The notes beneath the pieces are model-generated. The model was not told where the DNA came from and made no database searches. It was given only the letters and a program-made list of their open reading frames with translations. Made by a program: the position numbers and the translations under genes. From Sanderia malayensis (lineage: Eukaryota; Cnidaria; Scyphozoa; Semaeostomeae; Pelagiidae), in the NCBI GenBank assembly GCA_013076295.1, contig RQOL01000824.1:1736001-1800000 (forward strand): a DNA stretch of 64,000 nucleotides. The letters run 5' to 3'. Below are positions 46,262-59,226 of the stretch, one piece after another. Within the stretch, counting starts at the first letter, position 1, and each line of letters begins with the position of its first letter.

Positions 46262-46639
46262 ATTACTAAGCTCACTGTCAAAGCAAATTCATAAATCTTC
46301 ATTATGAGCCATTAGCAAGCAACATGCTACTGAGAGCACACGTGTGGTGGAAGCAAAGCGAATCATGCTTGTTTGTGCTTGTTTGCAATTTGAGTCTGAA
46401 TGGCATCTAGTTGTATCATTGAATTGCATTGATGGATTTTCTTGCGCAGGTGTAAAACATTAGTCCTGCGCAGCAGTGCAGAACTCAATTGCGGAACGTA
46501 TCTGACGTGGCTCCAGCGCAATATCCTGAAACATGCTTCTACGCAGGCCCACCCATATATGTATGGTGTATTGATTCCTTTGAGCTTATGCCACATACTC
46601 TACTGCCAGGAAGGGCACCGCGGACTTGTAATTTAAATG
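46262..46639. other. short gap between PISD and the satellite array
   Basis: About 380 bases upstream of the PISD start codon; must include its promoter. Contains several TGCGCA words (about 46444 and 46470), resembling NRF1 half sites, and no TATA box. The first degenerate satellite unit starts near 46640. Confidence 0.45.
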
Positions 46640-49600
46640 TCCTAAAGGTGGGTGTGTATGCGCAGTGCCCTGAATTGGCCACAGCGCAGGAGTATCTATG
46701 ATGTAATCGCATCCAGAACGGTGGATGATGGGTTGGGGCTAGGGTTAGGATTAGCGTGAGGATTAGGGTTAGGGCTACGGTTAAAGTGGCCGCAAAGGTG
46801 GGTGTGCATGCGCAGTATCATATATAGGCAGCTGCGCAGGAGGTTCTATGATGTAATGGCATCCAGAAGGGTGGATGATGGGCTTGGGGTTAGGGTTAGC
46901 GTGAGGATTAGGGTTAGGGCTAGGGTTAAAGTGGCCGTAAAGGTGGGTTTGCATGCGCAGTACCATATATAGGCAACTGCGCAGGAGTATCTATGATGTA
47001 ATGGCATTCAGAAGGGTGGATGATGGGCTTGGGGTTAGGGTTAGCGTGAGGATTAGGGTTAGGGCTAGGGTTAAAGTGGCGGTAAAGGTGGGTTTGCATG
47101 CGCAGTACCATATATAGGCAACTGTGCAGGAGTATCTATGATGTAATGGCATTCAGAAGGGTGGATGATGGGCTTGGGGTTAGGGTTAGCGTGAGGATTA
47201 GGGTTAGGGCTATGGTTAAAGTGGCCGCAAAGGTGGGTTTGCATGCACAGTACTATATATAGGCCACTGCGCAGGAGTATCTATGATGTAATGGCATTCA
47301 GAAGGGTGGATGATGGGCTTGGGGTTAGGGTTAGCGTGAGGATTAGGGTTAGGGCTAGGGTTAAAGTGGCCGTAAAGGTGGGTTTGCATGCGCAGTACCA
47401 TATATAGGCAACTGCGCAGGAGTATCTATGATGTAATGGCATTCAGAAGGGTGGATGATGGGCTTGGGGTTAGGGTTAGCGTGAGGATTAGGGTTAGGGC
47501 TATGGTTAAAGTGGCCGCAAAGGTGGGTTTGCATGCACAGTACTATATATAGGCCACTGCGCAGGAGTATCTATGATGTAATGGCATTCAGAAGGGTGGA
47601 TGATGGGCTTGGGGTTAGGGTTAGCGTGAGGATTAGGGTTAGGGCTAGGGTTAAAGTGGCCGTAAAGGTGGGTTTGCATGCGCAGTACCATATATAGGCA
47701 ACTGCGCAGGAGTATCTATGATGTAATGGCATTCAGAAGGGTGGATGATGGGCTTGGGGTTAGGGTTAGCGTGAGGATTAGGGTTAGGGCTAGGGTTAAA
47801 GTGGCCGTAAAGGTGGGTGTGAATGCGCAGTACCATTTATAGGCAACTGCGCAGGAGTATCTATGATGTAATGGCATTCAGAAGGGTGGATGATGGGCTT
47901 GGGGTTAGGGTTAGCGTGAGGATTAGGGTTAGGGCTAGGGATAAAGTGGCCGCAAAGGTGGGTTTGCATGCACAGTACTATATATAGGCCACTGCGCAGG
48001 AGGTTCTATGATGTAATGGCATTCAGAAGGGTGGATGATGGGCTTGGGGTTAGGGTTAGCGTGAGGATTAGGGTTAGGGCTAGGGATAAAGTGGCCGTAA
48101 AGGTGGGTGTGAATGCGCAGTACCATTTATAGGCAACTGCGCAGGAGTATCTATGATGTAATGGCATTCAGAACGATGGATGATGGGCTTGGGGTTAGGG
48201 TTAGCGTGAGGATTAGGGTTAGGGCTAGGGATAAAGTGGCCGTAAAGGTGGGTGTGAATGCGCAGTACCATTTATAGGCAACTGCGCAGGAGTATCTATG
48301 ATGTAATGGCATTCAGAAGGGTGGATGATGGGCTTGGGGTTAGGGTTAGCGTGAGGATTAGGGTTAGGGCTAGGGTTAAAGTGGCCGCAAAGGTGGTTGT
48401 GAATGCGCAGTACCATTTATAGGCAACTGCGCAGGAGTATCTATGATGTAATGGCATTCAGAAGGGTGGATGATGGGCTTGGGGTTAGGGTTAGCGTGAG
48501 GATTAGGGTTAGGGCTAGGGTTAAAGTGGCCGCAAAGGTGGTTGTGAATGCGCAGTACTATATATAGGCCACTGCGCAGGAGGTTCTATGATGTAATGGC
48601 ATTCAGAAGGGTGGATGATGGGCTTGGGGTTAGGGTTAGCGTGAGGATTAGGGTTAGGGCTAGGGATAAAGTGGCCGTAAAGGTGGGTGTGAATGCGCAG
48701 TACCATTTATAGGCAACTGCGCAGGAGTATCTATGATGTAATGGCATTCAGAAGGGTGGATGATGGGCTTGGGGTTAGGGTTAGCGTGAGGATTAGGGTT
48801 AGGGCTAGGGTTAAAGTGGCCGCAAAGGTGGGTGTGAATGCGCAGTACCATTTATAGGCAACTGCGCAGGAGTATCTATGATGTAATGGCATTCAGAACG
48901 ATGGATGATGGCCTTGGGGTTAGGGTTAGCGTGAGGATTAGGGTTAGGGCTAGGGATAAAGTGGCCGTAAAGGTGGGTGTGAATGCGCAGTACCATTTAT
49001 AGGCCACTGCGCAGGAGTATCTATGATGTAATGGCATTCAGAAGGGTGGATGATGGGCTTGGGGTTAGGGTTAGCGTGAGGATTAGGGTTAGGGCTAGGG
49101 TTAAAGTGGCCGTAAAGGTGGGTGTGAATGCGCAGTACCATTTATAGGCAACTGCGCAGGAGTATCTATGATGTAATGGCATTCAGAAGGGTGGATGATG
49201 GCCTTGGGGTTAGGGTTAGCGTGAGGATTAGGGTTAGGGCTAGGGTTAAAGTGGCCGCAAAGGTGGTTGTGAATGCGCAGTACCATTTATAGGCAACTGC
49301 GCAGGAGTATCTATGATGTAATGGCATTCAGAACGATGGATGATGGCCTTGGGGTTAGGGTTAGCGTGAGGATTAGGGTTAGGGCTATGGATAAAGTGGC
49401 CGTAAAGGTGGGTTTGCATGCGCAGTACCATATAAAGGCAACTGCGCAGGAGTATCTATGATGTAATGGCATTCAGAACGATGGATGATGGCCTTGGGGT
49501 TAGGGTTAGCGTGAGGATTAGGGTTAGGGCTAGGGATAAAGTGGCCGTAAAGGTGGGTTTGCATGCGCAGTACCATATATAGGCAACTGCGCAGGAGTAT

Positions 49601-52600
49601 CTATGATGTAATGGCATTCAGAACGATGGATGATGGCCTTGGGGTTAGGGTTAGCGTGAGGATTAGGGTTAGGGCTAGGGTTAAAGTGGCGGTAAAGGTG
49701 GGTTTGCATGCGCAGTACCATATATAGGCAACTGTGCAGGAGTATCTATGATGTAATGGCATTCAGAAGGGTGGATGATGGGCTTGGGGTTAGGGTTAGC
49801 GTGAGGATTAGGGTTAGGGCTATGGTTAAAGTGGCCGCAAAGGTGGGTTTGCATGCACAGTACTATATATAGGCCACTGCGCAGGAGTATCTATGATGTA
49901 ATGGCATTCAGAAGGGTGGATGATGGGCTTGGGGTTAGGGTTAGCGTGAGGATTAGGGTTAGAGCTAGGGTTAAAGTGGCCGTAAAGGTGGGTTTGCATG
50001 CGCAGTACCATATATAGGCAACTGCGCAGGAGTATCTATGATGTAATGGCATTCAGAAGGGTGGATGATGGGCTTGGGGTTAGGGTTAGCGTGAGGATTA
50101 GGGTTAGGGCTAGGGTTAAAGTGGCCGTAAAGGTGGGTTTGCATGCGCAGTACCATATATAGGCAACTGCGCAGGAGTATCTACGATGTAATGGCATTCA
50201 GAAGGGTGGATGATGGGCTTGGGGTTAGGGTTAGCGTGAGGATTAGGGTTAGGGCTAGGGTTAAAGTGGCCGCAAAGGTGGGTGTGAATGCGCAGTACCA
50301 TTTATAGGCAACTGCGCAGGAGTATCTATGATGTAATGGCATTCAGAACGATGGATGATGGCCTTGGGGTTAGGGTTAGCGTGAGGATTAGGGTTAGGGC
50401 TAGGGATAAAGTGGCCGTAAAGGTGGGTTTGCATGCGCAGTACCATATATAGGCAACTGCGCAGGAGTATCTATGATGTAATGGCATTCAGAACGATGGA
50501 TGATGGCCTTGGGGTTAGGGTTAGCGTGAGGATTAGGGTTAGGGCTAGGGTTAAAGTGGCCGTAAAGGTGGGTTTGCATGCGCAGTACTATATATAGGCC
50601 ACTGCGCAAGAGTATCTATGATGTAATGGCATTCAGAACGATGGATGATGGCCTTGGGGTTAGGGTTAGCGTGAGGATTAGGGTTAGGGCTAGGGATAAA
50701 GTGGCCGTAAAGGTGGGTTTGCATGCGCAGTACCATATATAGGCAACTGCGCAGGAGTATCTATGATGTAATGGCATTCAGAACGATGGATGATGGCCTT
50801 GGGGTTAGGGTTAGCGTGAGGATTAGGGTTAGGGCTAGGGATAAAGTGGCCGTAAAGGTGGGTGTGAATGCGCAGTACCATTTATAGGCAACTGCGCAGG
50901 AGTATCTATGATGTAATGGCATTCAGAACGATGGATGATGGCCTTGGGGTTAGGGTTAGCGTGAGGATTAGGGTTAGGGCTAGGGATAAAGTGGCCGTAA
51001 AGGTGGGTTTGCATGCGCAGTACCATATATAGGCAACTGCGCAGGAGTATCTATGATGTAATGGCATTCAGAACGATGGATGATGGCCTTGGGGTTAGGG
51101 TTAGCGTGAGGATTAGGGTTAGGGCTAGGGATAAAGTGGCCGTAAAGGTGGGTTTGCATGCGCAGTACCATATATAGGCAACTGCGCAGGAGTATCTATG
51201 ATGTAATGGCATTCAGAAGGGTGGATGATGGGCTTGGGGTTAGGGTTAGCATGAGGATTAGGGTTAGGGTTAGGGTTAAAGTGGCCGCATAGATTGGTAA
51301 GAATGCGCAGTACCATTTATAGGCCACTGCACAGGAGTATCTATGATGTAATGGCATTCAGAAGGGTGGATGATGGGCTTGGAGTTAGGGTTAGCGTGAG
51401 GATTAGGGTTAGGGCTAGGGTTAAAGTGGCCGCAAAGGTGGGTGTGCATGCGCAGTACCATATATAGGCAACTGCGCAGGAGTATCTATGATGTAATGGC
51501 ATTCAGAAGGGTGGATGATGGGCTTGGGGTTAGGGTTAGCGTGAGGATTAGGGTTATGGCTAGGGTTAAAGTGGCCGTAAAGGTGGGTGTGCATGCGCAG
51601 TACCATATATAGGCAACTGCGCAGGAGTATCTATGATGTAATGGCATTCAGAAGGGTGGATGATGGGCTTGGGGTTAAGGTTAACGTGAGGATTAGGGTT
51701 AAGGCTAGGGTTAAAGTGGCCGTAAAGGTGGGTGTGCATGCGCAGTACTATATATAGGCAACTGCGCAGGAGTATCTATGATGTAATGGCATTCAGAAGG
51801 GTGGATGATGGGCTTGGGGTTAGGGTTAGCGTGAGAATTAGGGTTAGGGCTAGGGATAAAGTGGCCGTAAAGGTGGGTGTGCTTGCGCAGTACCATATAT
51901 AGGCAACTGCGCAGGAGTATTTATGATGTAATGGCATTCAGAAGGGTGGATGATGGGCTTGGGGTTAGGGTTAGCGTGAGGATTAGGGTTAGGGCAGGGA
52001 TAAAGTGGCCGTAAAGGTGGGTGTGAATGCGCAGTACCATTTATAGGCCACTGCCCAGGAGTATCTATGATGTAATGGCATTCAGAAGGGTGGATGATGG
52101 GCTTGGGGTTAGGGTTAGCGTGAGGATTAGGGTTAGGGCTAGGGTTAAAGTGGCCGCAAAGGTGGGTGTGAATGCGCAGTACCATATATAGGCAACTGCG
52201 CAGGAGTCTCTATGATGTAATGGCATTCAGAAGGGTGGATGATGGGCTTGGGGTTAGGGTTAGCGTGAGGATTAGGGTTAGGGCTAGGGATAAAGTGGCC
52301 GCAAAGGTGGGTTTGCATGCACAGTACTATATATAGGCCACTGCGCAGGAGTATCTATGATGTAATGGCATTCAGAAGGGTGGATGATGGGCTTGGGGTT
52401 AGGGTTAGCGTGAGGATTACGGTTAGGGCTAGGGATAAATTGGCCGTAAAGGTGGGTGTGAATGCGCAGTACCATATATAGGCAACTGCGCAGGAGTATC
52501 TATGATGTAATGGCATTCAGAAGGGTGGATGATGGGCTTGGGGTTAGGGTTAGCGTGAGGATTAGGGTTAGGGCTAGGGTTAAAGTGGCCGCAAAGGTTG

Positions 52601-54053
52601 GTGTGAATGCGCCAGTACCATTTATAGGCCAACTGCGCAGGAGTATCTATGATGTAATGGCATTCAGAAAGGGTGGATGATGGGCTTGGGGTTAAGGTTA
52701 ACGTGAGATTAGGGTTAAGGCTAGGGTTAAAGTGGCCGTAAAGGTGGGTGTGCATGCGCAGTACCATATATAGGCAACTGCGCAGGAGTATCTATGATGT
52801 AATGGCATTCAGAAGGGTGGATGATGGGCTTGGGGTTAGGGTTAGCGTGAGGATTAGGGTTAGGGCTAGGGATAAAGTGGCCGTAAAGGTGGGTGTGAAT
52901 GCGCAGTACCATATATAGGCAACTGCGCAGGAGTATCTATGATGTAATGGCATTCAGAAGGGTGGATGATGGGCTTGGGGTTAGGTTAGCGTGAGGATTA
53001 GGGTTAGGGCTAGGGTTAAAGTGGCCGCAAAGGTGGTGGTGAATGCGCAGTACCATTTATAGGCAACTGCGCAGGAGTATCTATGATGTAATGGCATTCA
53101 GAAGGGTGGATGATGGGCTTGGGGTTAAGGTTAACGTGAGGATTAGGGTTAAGGCTAGGGTTAAAGTGGCCGTAAAGGTGGGTGTGCATGCGCAGTACCA
53201 TATATAGGCAACTGCGCAGGAGTATCTATGATGTAATGGCATTCAGAAGGGTGGATGATGGGCTTGGGGTTAGGGTTAGCGTGAGGATTAGGGTTAGGGC
53301 TAGGGATAAAGTGGCCGTAAAGGTGGGTGGAATGCGCAGTACCATTTATAGGCCACTGCGCAGGAGTATCTATGATGTAATGGCTTCAGAAGATGGATGA
53401 TGGCTTGGGGTTAGGTTAGCGTGAGGATTAGGGTTAGGGCTAGGGTTAAAGTGGCCGTAAAGGTGGTGTGATGCGCAGTACCATTTATAGGCAACTGCGC
53501 AGGAGTATCTATGATGTAATGGCATTCAGAAGGGTGGATGATGGCCTTGGGGTTAGGGTTAGCGTGAGGATTAGGGTTAGGGCTAGGGTTAAAGTGGCCG
53601 TAAAGGTGGGTGTGAATGCGCAGTACCATTTATAGGCAACTGCGCAGGAGTATCTATGATGTAATGGCATTCAGAAGGGGATGATGGGCTTGGGTAAGGT
53701 TAACGTGAGGATAGGGTTAAGGCTAGGGTTAAAGTGGCCGTAAAGGTGGGTGGCATGCGCAGTACATATATAGGCAACTGCGCAGGAGTATCTATGATGT
53801 AATGCATTCAGAAGGTGGATGATGGCTTGGGGTTAGGGTTAGCGTGAGGATAGGTTAGGGCTAGGGATAAAGTGGCCGTAAAGGTGGGTGTGAATGCGCA
53901 GTACCATTTATAGGCCACTGCGCAGGAGTATCTATGATGTAATGGCATTCAGAACGATGGATGATGGCCTTGGGGTTAGGGTTAGCGTGAGGATTAGGGT
54001 TAGGGCTAGGGTTAAAGTGGCCGTAAAGGTGGGTGTGAATGCGCAGTACCATT
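46640..54053. repeat. 145-bp satellite array with telomere-like hexamers, left block
   Basis: About 51 head-to-tail units of 145 bp. Each unit has a GC-containing half with GCATGCGCAGTACC, ACTGCGCAGGAGTATC, GATGTAATGGCATTCAGAA and GATGATGGGCTTGGGG, then seven hexamers in register related to TTAGGG (three exact; TTAGCG, TGAGGA, CTAGGG and TTAAAG are variants), then TGGCCGTAAAGGTGGGTG. The first unit near 46640 is degenerate. Units near 53300-53900 show many single-base deletions. 145 is not a multiple of 3, and the overlapping 61-63-codon minus-strand frames, rich in Pro-Asn from CCCTAA, are artefacts. Confidence 0.97.
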
Positions 54054-54346
54054 TGTAGCGTGCCGCTATTGTAGATTGCGGCATTCGTTGTAAGTATTGC
54101 CGCCAATAAGGCCGGCACTTAATGACACTTGATATTTTCTTATAACACTAAATATCTTCTTCTTATTTACTTTTAATACCTTCCTCGGCAGCCTTATAAT
54201 ATGTATATGAATTAGAATTGAACCTTGTACCCCGAGTAAATATATAACTTGGAGCTGAGCGTTAAAGAATCAGAATTATACAGTTACTGCTTAGAACGGT
54301 TGTCGTTTTGTGCTTGTTCTTCTCTCTGCGAATCCTAAACGCTACA
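54054..54346 (+). repeat. 5' LTR of the gypsy-type element
   Basis: 293 bp starting TGTAGCGT and ending ACGCTACA, a perfect 8-bp inverted terminus with the canonical TG...CA ends. TATATAAC near 54240 could be the TATA box of the element's promoter. Differs from the 3' LTR by a C/T near 54234. Confidence 0.95.
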
Positions 54347-54348
54347 TC

Positions 54349-54366
54349 TGGTGACAGGAGCTAGAG
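54349..54366 (+). promoter_or_regulatory. primer-binding site
   Basis: TGGTGACAGGAGCTAGAG starts two bases after the 5' LTR. TGG at this position is the complement of a tRNA 3' CCA, so this is the expected minus-strand primer site. Which tRNA is used is not determined. Confidence 0.7.
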
Positions 54367-54391
54367 CTGAAGATCCAAGCTGTCCTCGACG

Positions 54392-55408
54392 ATGTCTGTT
54401 TCTATTATTCCCGAGAAATTCGAATCTGGTGATTTTGTGGCCTGGCTTCGTAATTTTGAGTGCTGTGCTTCTGCTAACGGATGGAAGGATGAAGATAAAC
54501 TGAAGAAATTGCCTGCATTTCTGAAGGGGCCAGCTGCTGCTCATTTCCATGGTCTTGTCGCTGAGCAAAAGGCAAGCTATGCTACGTTGTCGGCTCATCT
54601 CAAGAAAGCATTGTGTCCAGTCGTGAACCGTGAATTGTTCTACGCTGAGTTTGACTGCCGAAAGTTGCGACCCACAGAAGATCCGAATTTGTTGCTGTGG
54701 GATCTTGAAGATCTTCTACGCAAAGCCGAACCTGATTTGTCCGACGACGCACGTGCTGCCCTGCTGGCGCGGCAATTTATGAAAAGTTTGCCGCACGATA
54801 TTCGTCTGCGTCTGCTAGAAGGCAACCCTACGCCGTCGCTGCAAGACATGCGTGAGTTCGTCGAACGTTACCGAGCCGTTCATCACTTTCGCCGGGATGA
54901 GTCGCCTGTCTTGAGCACCAGTGCTGTGCCCAACGCTGCTCCGCCGGATGACTTTCGAGATGCCATCACAAGTTTGACTGCCGCCATTGCAAACTTGACG
55001 AAAAATCAAGAAAAGCTTCAGGCTGCTGTTTCTCAGCAACAACAACAGCCACGTCAGCCAAATGCAACACCGAGATCAAGATGGCCGTCCCAAGACACCA
55101 GCAACAGTCGTGCTCCACGCCGTTGTTTCAACTGCAACCAAGTGGGACATTTTGCTCGAGAGTGTCCATGGGATGTCAACTGTTCGTTGTGCCGTGGATG
55201 GGGGCATAGCCGTGACCAATGTGCCAACAACTTCGTGAACGCCGACCACCGCAACGCTGCTCAAGAAACTGTGCCTAGGCCACTAGCTTCTTCTACAAAT
55301 GTAAGTCGAAATTCAGTATCTGTTGGTAATGTAGGTAATGCAGTATCTTCTTCTTCTTCTGCACGTTCTTTAAACTTCAACGGGTGCCTCAGTAAAGGGC
55401 TGTATTGA
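54392..55408 (+). CDS. gag: gag polyprotein of the gypsy-type element
   Basis: 338-codon frame with ATG 46 bases past the LTR. The N-terminal 200 residues form a helical retrotransposon Gag capsid-like region (FESGDFVAWLRNFE, then RKLRPTEDPNLLLWDLEDL). A Gln-rich linker and two zinc-knuckle-like clusters follow: CFNCNQVGHFAREC (CX2CX4HX4C) and CSLCRGWGHSRDQC. It would package element RNA in virus-like particles. It ends with TGA at 55406-55408, overlapping the pol frame by about 35 bases. Confidence 0.92.
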   Translation: MSVSIIPEKFESGDFVAWLRNFECCASANGWKDEDKLKKLPAFLKGPAAAHFHGLVAEQKASYATLSAHLKKALCPVVNRELFYAEFDCRKLRPTEDPNLLLWDLEDLLRKAEPDLSDDARAALLARQFMKSLPHDIRLRLLEGNPTPSLQDMREFVERYRAVHHFRRDESPVLSTSAVPNAAPPDDFRDAITSLTAAIANLTKNQEKLQAAVSQQQQQPRQPNATPRSRWPSQDTSNSRAPRRCFNCNQVGHFARECPWDVNCSLCRGWGHSRDQCANNFVNADHRNAAQETVPRPLASSTNVSRNSVSVGNVGNAVSSSSSARSLNFNGCLSKGLY

Positions 55409-58400
55409 CGGTCACCCCAATGTTTTTGTCTTGGCCTCTAGTTTTCCCTTGAGCTCTCAGCCCCTTGTCCAATGTTTTTTGAATGGGTCTACAGTTAGCG
55501 CCTTAATTGATACAGGCTCAATGAAATCGTTTATTAGCAAGAGTGTTTTCCAAAAGTTGCAGTCCTCACCGCCGCTTGATCCAGTCGATTTAAACTGTGT
55601 AGGTGTTACTGGCCAGCCTTTGCCTGTTGATGGCTCGGCTCGGTTTAATTTGTCTTTTGCTAGTGTTCATCAGCCCTCCTACTCAGGTGAATTTTTAATT
55701 TCATCTCAATTAATTCAACCGTTACAATGCATATTAGGTTGGGATTTCTTAACAGGCAATGGCCTACAGTTGTCATATAAAACAAATGGCACTTATTCTT
55801 TAGAGGGTAAGCATGGGTCCACACCCTTAGTTCCCCTTACTGATAAACAGGAGAACCCAGCTAGTGCACCAGAATCGTGTTGTCTGACCCAGTCTACGAA
55901 TAGGTGTTCTGTTAATGTAGAGTTAGTTAGTAGTGTTTGCATTCCGGCACGTACTGAAATTTTAGTTAGCGGCAAAATTCCGCGCGGCGCTCGCGATCAA
56001 TTAGGCATGCTTTCACCTTTTGATTCTGATTCTAAATTACCACAACATGTTTTACCGGCTTATTTAATATGTCAAGCGCAGTCATGTAATGTGCCCGTCC
56101 GTTTAATGAATACGTCAAGTTTTGATATCGAGTTGCAAACAGGTCAGAGTATTTGTCAATTTTGTCCCGTTGTTGAAATACCTTGTGATACCGCCAATCA
56201 ACCGTTATATCCGGTACTTTCTTCTGTAGAAGCCAAAAATAAAATTCGGGGCGATATTGAAAACGCATTAAGCAAAGATCTTAGCTCTGCCGACCGACAA
56301 ATGATATTAAATACGCTACTCGCATTTTCTGATGTTTTTGCTGAAAATCTAGGCCATACTGATGTTATTGAACACCAGATAGATACTGGGGTTGCTCACC
56401 CAATTAGACAATACCCCCGCCGCCTTCCGTACGCATTTCGCGAGGAAACTAGAAAACAGGTTCAGGACATGCTTGACCAGGGGGTAATCCAACCGAGTAA
56501 AAGTCCGTGGGCCTCCCCTATTGTGCTTGTAAAAAAGAAGGATGGTAGCTATCGTTTTTGCATAGATTATCGCAAGCTTAATTCGGTCAGCAAGAAAGAT
56601 GCGCATCCGTTGCCTAGGGTTGATGATCTATTAGATGCACTGCACGGCTCGTGCATTTTTAGTACTTTAGATTTACGTTCTGGCTATTGGCAGATTAGCG
56701 TTGATCCGCAGGACCGCGAAAAAACCGCTTTTATTACGCCCGACGGCTTATGGGAATTTCTCCGTCTTCCCTTTGGTGTTTCTGGGGGGTGTGCCACGTT
56801 CCAACGAGCGATTGAAATTGTTTTGTCAGGACTAACATATGATACATGTTTATGTTATTTTGATGACGTCATCATACCGTCTTCTAGCATAGACCAACAC
56901 TGCGAGCGGTTAGCCTTAGTATTGTCTCGTTTCCGCCAGCATAATTTGCGCGTTAAAGCCACTAAGTGTCATTTTGGTGCGGCTAGTGTATTATTTCTTG
57001 GTCACATAGTTTCCGCGCAGGGTATACACACCGATCCAAAAAAACTGGAAGCTGTTTCACAGCTTTCCAATCCTACTAACGTAGAGCAGGTCCGATCATT
57101 TCTAGGGTTAGCAGGGTATTATCGCCGCTTTATTCCGCATTTTGCTACCGTAACCGCCCCGCTTGTTGCGCTTACCAAAAAATCCGTCAAGTTTTCATGG
57201 GGTCAATTAGAACAAACCGCATTTAACACTATTCAAGCGCAGTTGTGCAAGTCGCCTATTTTAGCGTATCCACGCCTTGATCAACCGTTTGTTCTCCAGA
57301 CTGACGCTTCTGATTTAGGCCTTGGTGCCATCTTAACGCAATTTAATTCCGCCGGGCAGGAACATGTTATTTCATATGCAAGTCGAACCCTTACTGCTCG
57401 CGAAGCAAACTATTCTGCTACCGAAAAGGAAGCTCTAGCTGTTGTTTTTGCGGTTGACCATTTTCGGCCTTATTTGCTAGGCAAGCATTTCACCGTAGTG
57501 ACAGACCATAGCGCGTTGCGTTGGTTAAACTCAGTCGAACCCAAGGGCCGCATAGCGCGTTGGCTTATGACCTTGCAAGAATACACTTTTGATATCAAGC
57601 ATAGGCCCGGTTCCGCAAACGCTAACGCTGACGCGTTGTCGCGGTTTTGCCCGAAAAGCCTAAAAACTCGGTTCAGACTTGCGCCACTACTGCTTCGCCG
57701 TCTTATAATCTTTTTGACGCACAGCGTAGCGATAGTCGCTTACACACTATAATTGATTTGAAATTAGCAAAACTGCCAAAACCACCGCTATTTGCTTGGC
57801 GTAATGACCCTGTATTAAAAGCCTTTTGGCATTGCTGGGACACCTTGCATATTGTAAACGGGTTGCTCGTTAAAAGTCCGCATGAAAAGCAATTGTTACC
57901 AGAGTACTCGTTTGTCATTCCGACTGAATTGATTCCATCGGTGCTGCACGGTATTCATAGCAACCCACTTTCTGGTCATCTAGGCATTAAGCGAACTATT
58001 TTACGCACCAAAACACCGTTTTTTCTGGCCTATGATGAAACAACACATTGTTGATTTTGTTCGTTCTTGCCAAACTTGTGCGCAAAATAAATCCGACTTT
58101 AGTCGTAATCCTGCACCCATGCAGCCTTTAACCGTGAGTGAGCCTTTTGTATTTTGGGCCATGGACTATATGGGGCCACTCCCTGAAACCGCTAGGGGTA
58201 ATAAACATCTACTCGTAGTTATGGACCATTTCACTAAGTGGTGCGAAATATTTCCCACGCCCGATCAAAAAGCACGCACCGTAGCCGAAATTTTAGTTTC
58301 TCGCGTTTTCAGTCGATTTGGTCCGCCTACTATTATTCATTCCGACCAAGGCCGCAATTTTGAAAGTCACCTTATGCAGGAAATTTGCGATATAATGGGC

Positions 58401-59210
58401 ACGCATAAATCACGCACTACTGCCTATCATCCGCAGTGTGACGGGCAGGTTGAGCGTCAGAACCGCACTATTCAAGACATGCTCGCGTCTATTGCGTCTG
58501 CGCATAAGGATGACTGGGATATTTGGGTAAGTCTCGTAGCTTACGCTTATAACACTAGCGTTCACGAATCTACTGGGTTTAGTCCATACGAACTAGTTTT
58601 CGGTCGCGAAGCGCGCACACCGCTGGAATTAGATCTTAGCTTACCATTAAAAAACCCTTCTGATCAATCTGAATATTCGCAGACGATAAGACAAAAGCTG
58701 CAGAGTATCAAGCGGACTGCGCAACAAAACTTAGATCAAAGTCGTGCTAGGCAGAAAAGTTATTACGATCGACGTGTAGCTGAATGGAATCCTCATCCAG
58801 TCGGTAGTTCCGTATGGCTGCGTCGCCCCAAAACGTGGAAGTTTGGGAAAAGGTGGCTCGGCCCGTATGAAATTCTTGACAACCGGGGGGTGAATTATTG
58901 GATACGTTGCGCAGACGGTAAAACTAAGGTAGTTCACCATGATAATCTTAAGGTCAGCGTTGTGCCATCCGGGCGAGGTGAGCCGCACTGCCCAGTAACT
59001 GAGTCGGCAGAAAATCAAGTTGTGGTCGGGGAACCTGCTATTGTAGAGGAAAACACACCCTTGTTTGTTTCGAACCCTGAGCCTGTCCCAGGTATCCCGG
59101 CGGGTAGCCCTGTGCGCGGAAACCCTGTGCACCCCCCTAATGACCGCACTCGACCCGCACGACTGAGGCAAAATCCGCCGTTGAGGTTTGGAGAACTTCT
59201 TTATAACTAA
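55374..59210 (+). pseudogene. pol: pol polyprotein of the gypsy-type element, with two frame breaks
   Basis: Protease (ALIDTGSMKSF), reverse transcriptase (KSPWASPIVLVKKKDGSYRF, LDLRSGYWQI, catalytic CYFDDV), RNase H (QTDASDLGLGAIL, TEKEALAVVFA, TDHSALRWL), zinc-binding and catalytic integrase (CQTC; MDYMGPL, HSDQGRN and QVERQNR give D, D and E), and a C-terminal DNA-binding-like region. The frame is open from 55374 with no ATG before protease, so entry would be from gag by a +1 shift. It is broken at about 57645-57655 and again at about 58020-58030, both beside runs of T. The stretch between (57647-58054) is open in another frame and the second change restores the first. Either the copy has two indels or these are sequencing errors. 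Confidence 0.88.
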
Positions 59211-59213
59211 ATT

Positions 59214-59226
59214 AAGGGGGGGATGG
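59214..59226 (+). promoter_or_regulatory. polypurine tract
   Basis: AAGGGGGGGATGG lies directly against the 3' LTR, the normal plus-strand primer position. Confidence 0.75.
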
